In this document: positions 59,597 through 64,000 of the stretch, piece by piece
Layout of the letters: each line of letters begins with the position of its first letter
Position numbering within the stretch: the stretch's first letter is position 1
NCBI GenBank assembly: GCA_900770525.1
Contig: CAAHDT010000043.1
Span: 15,250 to 79,249 of the forward strand
From: Candidatus Gastranaerophilales bacterium
Lineage (GTDB): Bacteria; Cyanobacteriota; Vampirovibrionia; Gastranaerophilales; Gastranaerophilaceae
Direction of reading: 5' to 3'
DNA length: 64,000 nt
Program-made: the position numbers and the translations under genes
Notes under the pieces: generated by a model
What the model saw: the letters and a program-made list of their open reading frames with translations, nothing else
What the model was told of the DNA's origin: nothing
Databases searched by the model: none

Positions 59597-61183
59597 CTAA
59601 TTTGCAGATTTTTCAATCTTTATTCTGCCATCATCTACAATGTGCATTGGTTGCGCCATTTTCTTTATATAGTTACAAGTAAGTTTATTTTTATCAAAGT
59701 CAAATTTCTTTACGATAAAATCAGGGTGTTCGTTTGATGGAAGATAATTATCCCCTCCCATCGCAAAGAAATCATCCATAGCTACAGAATATTTCTTGTT
59801 TGGATCAGGATTATTTACATCAATAGCATGTTCTACACCGTCTTTATCAACAAATGATAACGCTTTTAATTCACCTTTATCAGTCATCGTATATCTCATA
59901 CCTGACAACATTAAGATTCCAGGTTTATGTCCTGAATGATTAAACGACTGACCACCGACTTTAATAGCATTTACAATATCTTTTTCACTTAAATTTCCTA
60001 TTAAAATTTTATCTTCAAAAGGAGTTACATCATTAACTAATCTTGAGTCAATTTTTCCAACTCCAAAGTGCCCACGAATATTACCAGCATTTAAGACTGC
60101 GACATCTGTTCCCAGCTCGTTTTTCATTGCATCTACAACAATATTTCCATCCGGATTATTCGCAATAAGTCTGTCTTTTGGCGGTTCTACAGTCGAGGCT
60201 ACAGTTCCAACTATTTCAGGTTTACCAATAATGCTTTCTACTGCTGCTCTTGACGCTAACGTTCTGTTATAGTCACGTGTTCGTATAATGTTGTTTTGTG
60301 CCTTCTTAATTACACCTTTATCATCAAATTCCAAATTCAAAATACCAAGATTTTCTCCGTCTTTACCTGCTTGAGTAATAATAACCGGCTCACCGGATTT
60401 TGAATAGAATAAGTTTTTATCCTTTTCTATCCCTTTTACAAGGTCATGAGTATGTGCTCCTAAAATTACATCAATACCGTCAGTATTTTGAGCTAAAATT
60501 TTATCATTTTTCAAACCACTGTGAGAAATTATAATAATTTTATTGATTCCTTGACCTTTTAATCTATCAACCTCTGCTTGAACTTTTTTCATTGTAGTTG
60601 GGAAGTCATCAATTTTAATATCTTTCATTGACTCATTAAGTTTAACTCTTTCTGCCATATCAGAAGGAGCTATACCAATAATTCCGTATTTTTGTCCATT
60701 ACGTTCTTCAATAATTGAGTTGCCGATTTTTCCTGCCATAGGACTTGCAGGATCAACATTTGCATTTATTGCCAAAAGTTTGTAATTAGCCTCATCCATT
60801 AATTTCGCAAGTTTGTCAGGAACAACATCCAATTCATGATTTCCTAAAGCATTTGCACTAACACCAACCCAATTTAAGAAATTATTAGCAACACGGTTTG
60901 CAACGAAATTTGCACCAAGAATTACATCGCCTGATGCCAATTTCAACTTATCGGCACCGTTAAGGGTAGCATTATCAAACTGCTTTGAAACAGAATATAT
61001 TCTTTCCATGTTCGTCATCTTGCCATGAATATCGTTTATGTACATAATGCTTGTTTTAGTCGGCACATTTTGATTGGCAACCACTTGTTGAGGCTTTGTC
61101 TGATTTTGTGGAGGAGTATTTGCCTTGAATGCCGGTTTATAATTTCTGTACATATTTACATATGAATTAATGTTGCTAATCAT
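59597..61183 (-). CDS. 5'-nucleotidase/UshA-type metallophosphatase without signal peptide
   Basis: 528 residues. The N-terminal calcineurin-like domain has NDIHGKMTNMERI (metal Asp and His), ASGDVILG, ALGNHELDVVPDK and HSGLKND, then GAHTH. The C-terminal 5_nucleotid_C domain has AVLNAGNIRGHF and FEDKILIGNLSEKDI. UshA-type enzymes hydrolyse nucleotides or UDP-sugars in the periplasm. Here the N-terminus is polar (SYVNMYRNYKPAFKANTPPQ) and has no Sec signal but carries the PAFKA motif shared with its neighbours. AAGGAATAAGAT precedes the ATG. Confidence 0.9.
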   Translation of the reverse strand: MISNINSYVNMYRNYKPAFKANTPPQNQTKPQQVVANQNVPTKTSIMYINDIHGKMTNMERIYSVSKQFDNATLNGADKLKLASGDVILGANFVANRVANNFLNWVGVSANALGNHELDVVPDKLAKLMDEANYKLLAINANVDPASPMAGKIGNSIIEERNGQKYGIIGIAPSDMAERVKLNESMKDIKIDDFPTTMKKVQAEVDRLKGQGINKIIIISHSGLKNDKILAQNTDGIDVILGAHTHDLVKGIEKDKNLFYSKSGEPVIITQAGKDGENLGILNLEFDDKGVIKKAQNNIIRTRDYNRTLASRAAVESIIGKPEIVGTVASTVEPPKDRLIANNPDGNIVVDAMKNELGTDVAVLNAGNIRGHFGVGKIDSRLVNDVTPFEDKILIGNLSEKDIVNAIKVGGQSFNHSGHKPGILMLSGMRYTMTDKGELKALSFVDKDGVEHAIDVNNPDPNKKYSVAMDDFFAMGGDNYLPSNEHPDFIVKKFDFDKNKLTCNYIKKMAQPMHIVDDGRIKIEKSAN

Positions 61184-61198
61184 ATCTTATTCCTTTTG

Positions 61199-62650
61199 TT
61201 ATGCTGCTGCCTGATAATCTTTTAAACTTTGTTCTTTTGTTTGTTGTTTTTTCAAATCATTATAACAATTCATTCCTTCAACCCAGTTTTCAACCAGCTT
61301 GACATCATTTTCTACTATATTTTTAGGTAACGCCGCATGGTGAATTTTAGGTAGTAAATAGTCTTCACTGTACTCTATCGGTCTTGAAAGGTTATCATCT
61401 GTATCATTACAGATAAACGTTAATTTGCCGTTCGGATTTTGGCGATAACCTATTAAAGTTATTTCATGACCGTTTATAATTATATTATTTGCATCTGTTT
61501 GAGTGTAACCGAGAATAACATTTTCCCCAGAATCAATTGCTTGGGTAAGATGTTTTTTCAAAGTATCCATATCTGTTTCATACCCGACAAGTCTAGCGTT
61601 TTCATCAACAGTTTGGTATGTAACAGAAATTTTATTTTTGTCCTCGACAACGGACTCCGCAAAAGTTTTTTCAAATTCAATTAAACCTTTGTCATTTTGG
61701 TTAAACTTTCCGGTTCTTTTATCTGATAAAGAATTATAAGATTGTTGAGAACCAACTTGCATAAATGTTGACTGCATTAACACGTCAATTGGAGAACGTT
61801 CTCCGGCATCTCTGTCTGTCGTTTGAATTCTAGCTCTGGTAATCGCATCTTTATCAGGTTTAAACGTTAATTCTGCATTGTTAAAATTATCCGTTTGGTA
61901 AGGGACTTCAAAGGCATTCAACAGCCAAATTGCATCTAAAGTATTATCTGCAAGCTTGTTTAAATGAATTTTTTTGTCAACGGAAACAGATGGAGAAGTT
62001 AAGCCTTCCGCAAATCTTGCAAATTCTGCCGGAGATTTTTTAGCAAGATTAAACTCAATGCTTGCAGCCACACAAGTACCGGAGTGAGTCACATTCACAT
62101 CATTTTCTGCTTCTTGTCTTGCATTCAAATCTGTTGGCGACATATTATTTTCACTCATATAAGTGTTTACGACAGAACTGGCGTACTTTGTCGGAATATC
62201 GCCAAACTGTTGCGTTATAGAATAAGGATTTGCCAATGCTGTAACTACATCTTTGGCTAACTTCGCAGAGTCCAAACCTTCTGCCCTTTGCGTTGTGGCT
62301 ATTTTATAAATACTTGAAAGAACACTTGAACCATCAGCAGACTCCGAATTCAAAAGAATTCCAGATTTTAATAGGGTTTCAAGATCTTTTTTGCCATGTT
62401 TATCTAACACCTGTTGCAAATCGTTATATTGTTTTTTCTCATCATTAGTAACAAGCTGTGTTCTAAGACTTGATGCGGTAAATGCAGGGTTAAAAGGTAC
62501 ATTCTTCATCTCATGCAAAAATTTATGACGAACAGCTTGCTTAGAAGTATTTGAATCAGTTGGAGCAACATTTGCAGATTTCAAATTTCTATTTACACCT
62601 GTTGTGTTATAATAATTATTGTTAAATGATGTAGTATTATACGAGTACAC
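61199..62650 (-). CDS. Predicted papain-like cysteine protease, no signal peptide
   Basis: The frame is open to 63079, but GGAG at 62659-62662 is placed for the GTG at 62650 (483 aa), and the longer form would overlap the divergent TOPRIM gene. The layout fits a papain fold: HSGTCVAASIEFNLA (Cys193), ILGYTQT, IINGHEITLIGYRQN (His395) and FICNDTDDNLSRPIEYS (Asn415/Asp). The N-terminal 190 residues are polar, with NPAFTASS near residue 55. It is followed after 15 nt by the nucleotidase-like gene and probably cotranscribed with it. Substrate unknown; activity is inference from motif order. Confidence 0.7.
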   Translation of the reverse strand: MYSYNTTSFNNNYYNTTGVNRNLKSANVAPTDSNTSKQAVRHKFLHEMKNVPFNPAFTASSLRTQLVTNDEKKQYNDLQQVLDKHGKKDLETLLKSGILLNSESADGSSVLSSIYKIATTQRAEGLDSAKLAKDVVTALANPYSITQQFGDIPTKYASSVVNTYMSENNMSPTDLNARQEAENDVNVTHSGTCVAASIEFNLAKKSPAEFARFAEGLTSPSVSVDKKIHLNKLADNTLDAIWLLNAFEVPYQTDNFNNAELTFKPDKDAITRARIQTTDRDAGERSPIDVLMQSTFMQVGSQQSYNSLSDKRTGKFNQNDKGLIEFEKTFAESVVEDKNKISVTYQTVDENARLVGYETDMDTLKKHLTQAIDSGENVILGYTQTDANNIIINGHEITLIGYRQNPNGKLTFICNDTDDNLSRPIEYSEDYLLPKIHHAALPKNIVENDVKLVENWVEGMNCYNDLKKQQTKEQSLKDYQAAA

Positions 62651-62729
62651 TATTCTAACTCCACACTTGTATATATATAAAAGCGCAAAAACTGAAAAAA
62701 TTGCTAAATGTAAATAAATATTAAAAGAA

Positions 62730-63734
62730 ATGTTACAAAAAACAATAGATAATATCCAAAATATTAAATACAAGCCACTCACACAAGAGCAGCTATTAAT
62801 CTCTGCGGACAGATTAACACGCTTTAAAGAAACGGAAACGAAGTATTTAAGAGTTTTTAAAGATATAATATTTTCAAATCTTATTGAACCCAAAATAAAA
62901 AAAATCGATATTGAACAAATTTCAAATAAACAAATTAGAGAAATAGCGGAATTTATCATAAACAAGTCACTTGAGCAAATATCATCAACACAAAATAACA
63001 ACATTGCAAATTCACGTTTATACGAATACGAAACAAGCACTTTTGTTTGTGATAACAATACACTAGATTTAATTAACAACCATATAAACTACAGCGCATT
63101 AACCGAACTCATCACAGAAAACAGCCCGATTAACTTAAAGTGGCTAAAACTTTTATCTACATCTAACAATCCAGAAAAAGAAAGTTTTCAAAATTGCTAC
63201 AAGTTTCCTATAAAAAAGCTTATTATATGTGAAGGAATAACAGAAGAAATTTTGTTACCTGTGTTTGCCAATATACTAGGCTATAATTTTGACCAAAATG
63301 GAATACAAATATTATCAGCCGGCGGGAAAAACCAAGTTGTCAAAATGTTTTATCAATATGTCGAAGAGCTTAAAATTCCAATATTTGTACTACTTGATAA
63401 CGATGCAAAACCAAATAGTTTAGAAATAGTACCACGTTTAAGGAATTGTGACAAAATTCACCTGTTAGAACACGGAGAATTTGAAGATGCTTTACCTGTC
63501 AAACTAATAGAAAGAACACTCAAATATGCGACAGAAAACATTTCAGAATTACCAATAACACATCCTGACAGTTCTGACAGAATGGTACATTACCTTGAAG
63601 ACTTCTTTAAAAAACGCGGAACACATGAATTTAAAAAAGCAGAATTCGCCCTCATGGTCAAAGAAAACATTTGCGGACTTGAAGATGTATCCGATGAATT
63701 CCAAAAGATTATTTGTGAACTGAAGGTTTTATAA
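62730..63734 (+). CDS. Orphan OLD-family-type TOPRIM protein
   Basis: 334 residues. Residues about 165-260 form a TOPRIM domain like that of OLD-family nucleases: KKLIICEGITEEILLPVFANIL (catalytic Glu), IQILSAGGKNQVVKMF and IPIFVLLDNDAKP (the DxD motif). OLD nucleases normally carry an N-terminal ABC ATPase, which is absent; the first 160 residues are helical and unassigned. Single-protein TOPRIM relatives may act in DNA repair or phage defence. No Shine-Dalgarno is evident before the ATG. Confidence 0.75.
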   Translation: MLQKTIDNIQNIKYKPLTQEQLLISADRLTRFKETETKYLRVFKDIIFSNLIEPKIKKIDIEQISNKQIREIAEFIINKSLEQISSTQNNNIANSRLYEYETSTFVCDNNTLDLINNHINYSALTELITENSPINLKWLKLLSTSNNPEKESFQNCYKFPIKKLIICEGITEEILLPVFANILGYNFDQNGIQILSAGGKNQVVKMFYQYVEELKIPIFVLLDNDAKPNSLEIVPRLRNCDKIHLLEHGEFEDALPVKLIERTLKYATENISELPITHPDSSDRMVHYLEDFFKKRGTHEFKKAEFALMVKENICGLEDVSDEFQKIICELKVL

Positions 63735-63773
63735 AAAGGATGTCAATATTTTATATAACCTTTTCTAAGTTCA

Positions 63774-63990
63774 TTTTCTCTTCTTTTGCATCAAAGGAGA
63801 AATGGTCTACTTCAAAGACATTGGTTTCTTCATTTCTTTTCCTTTTTTTGCGATGAAAAAGGAAAAGAAACGCAAGCAAAGAAAAGGAAAACACGCGACC
63901 GAAATGAACGAGTCATCAGAAACTACGTTTCCGAACCTTCCTTTTACTGCTCTTTGAGCAGGCTGCGCTGCGTTATTATAGCAGCGCTTG
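63774..63990. repeat. Intergenic repeats at the window end
   Basis: The 22-mer 63774-63795 matches 59226-59247. A perfect 15-bp inverted repeat (63833-63847 with 63856-63870, purine-rich arms, 8-nt loop) follows. GCGCTGC (63965-63971) pairs with GCAGCGC (63981-63987). No gene is seen between 63735 and 64000. Confidence 0.55.
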
Positions 63991-64000
63991 AAAGATTTCA

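Noticed and set aside
61199..63079. A 626-aa reading frame for the papain-like protein
   Set aside because: The first 143 codons run through the 5' part of the divergent TOPRIM gene and lack a start signal; GGAG is placed for the GTG at 62650.

Overview
The window looks like a chromosomal piece of a low-GC (about one third G+C by eye), fermentative, host-associated bacterium. My best guess is a Gastranaerophilales (Melainabacteria, non-photosynthetic cyanobacterial lineage) genome. This is inference from the combination of prepilin-like proteins with an FTLAEVLITLGIIG leader, pyruvate formate-lyase metabolism, many large lineage-specific proteins with a short F(K/T)A motif near the N-terminus, and otherwise cyanobacteria-like housekeeping genes. 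No rRNA gene is present to confirm it.

Layout. 1-9 kb: the start of dnaX, an LD-carboxypeptidase, a vWA protein, serS with two small membrane proteins, a lytic-transglycosylase-like protein, thrB, an MnmC-type methyltransferase and a first HTH/prepilin pair. 9-15 kb: two flavoenzymes, a lone sugar ABC permease, a phosphohexomutase and an XRE regulator. 15-21 kb: lineage-specific proteins, a pilin-like protein, and a 455-residue membrane protein preceded by what looks like a complete histidine-type transcription attenuator with a five-His leader peptide. 21-32 kb: a soluble histidine kinase with a degenerate GGDEF/receiver protein, an M16 protease, a flippase-like protein, thioesterase-rluB-coaE, an M23 peptidase and rplS-rbgA-rnhB. 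32-42 kb: large lineage-specific proteins, a PfkB kinase and an XRE gene with clustered operator half-sites. 42-49 kb: a decayed mobile or defence region with a truncated DUF262 gene, an N-terminally truncated tyrosine recombinase, frameshifted remnants, iteron-like repeats, tRNA-fMet next to a structured 82-nt insert, and an S24 repressor facing a consensus promoter that contains a palindromic operator. 49-59 kb: pflA and a pyruvate formate-lyase split into core and separate glycyl-radical subunit, an Fe-S protein, a third HTH/prepilin pair, a methionine-gamma-lyase-family enzyme, and a glucan phosphorylase homologue without the PLP lysine. 59-64 kb: a 5'-nucleotidase-like enzyme and a predicted papain-like protease, both without signal peptides, an orphan OLD-type TOPRIM protein and composite intergenic repeats.

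Three genome-scale themes stand out. Many genes (about a dozen here) have a sigma70 -10 box ending 6-9 nt before the start codon and no Shine-Dalgarno, so they are predicted to be leaderless. Small HTH regulators sit divergently beside prepilin-like genes three times, once with only the prepilin C-terminus left. Several lineage-specific genes share an upstream element that includes an exactly repeated 17-mer. The most notable single locus is the His-leader/attenuator at 20.15-20.29 kb, which controls a protein with no recognisable histidine-related function.
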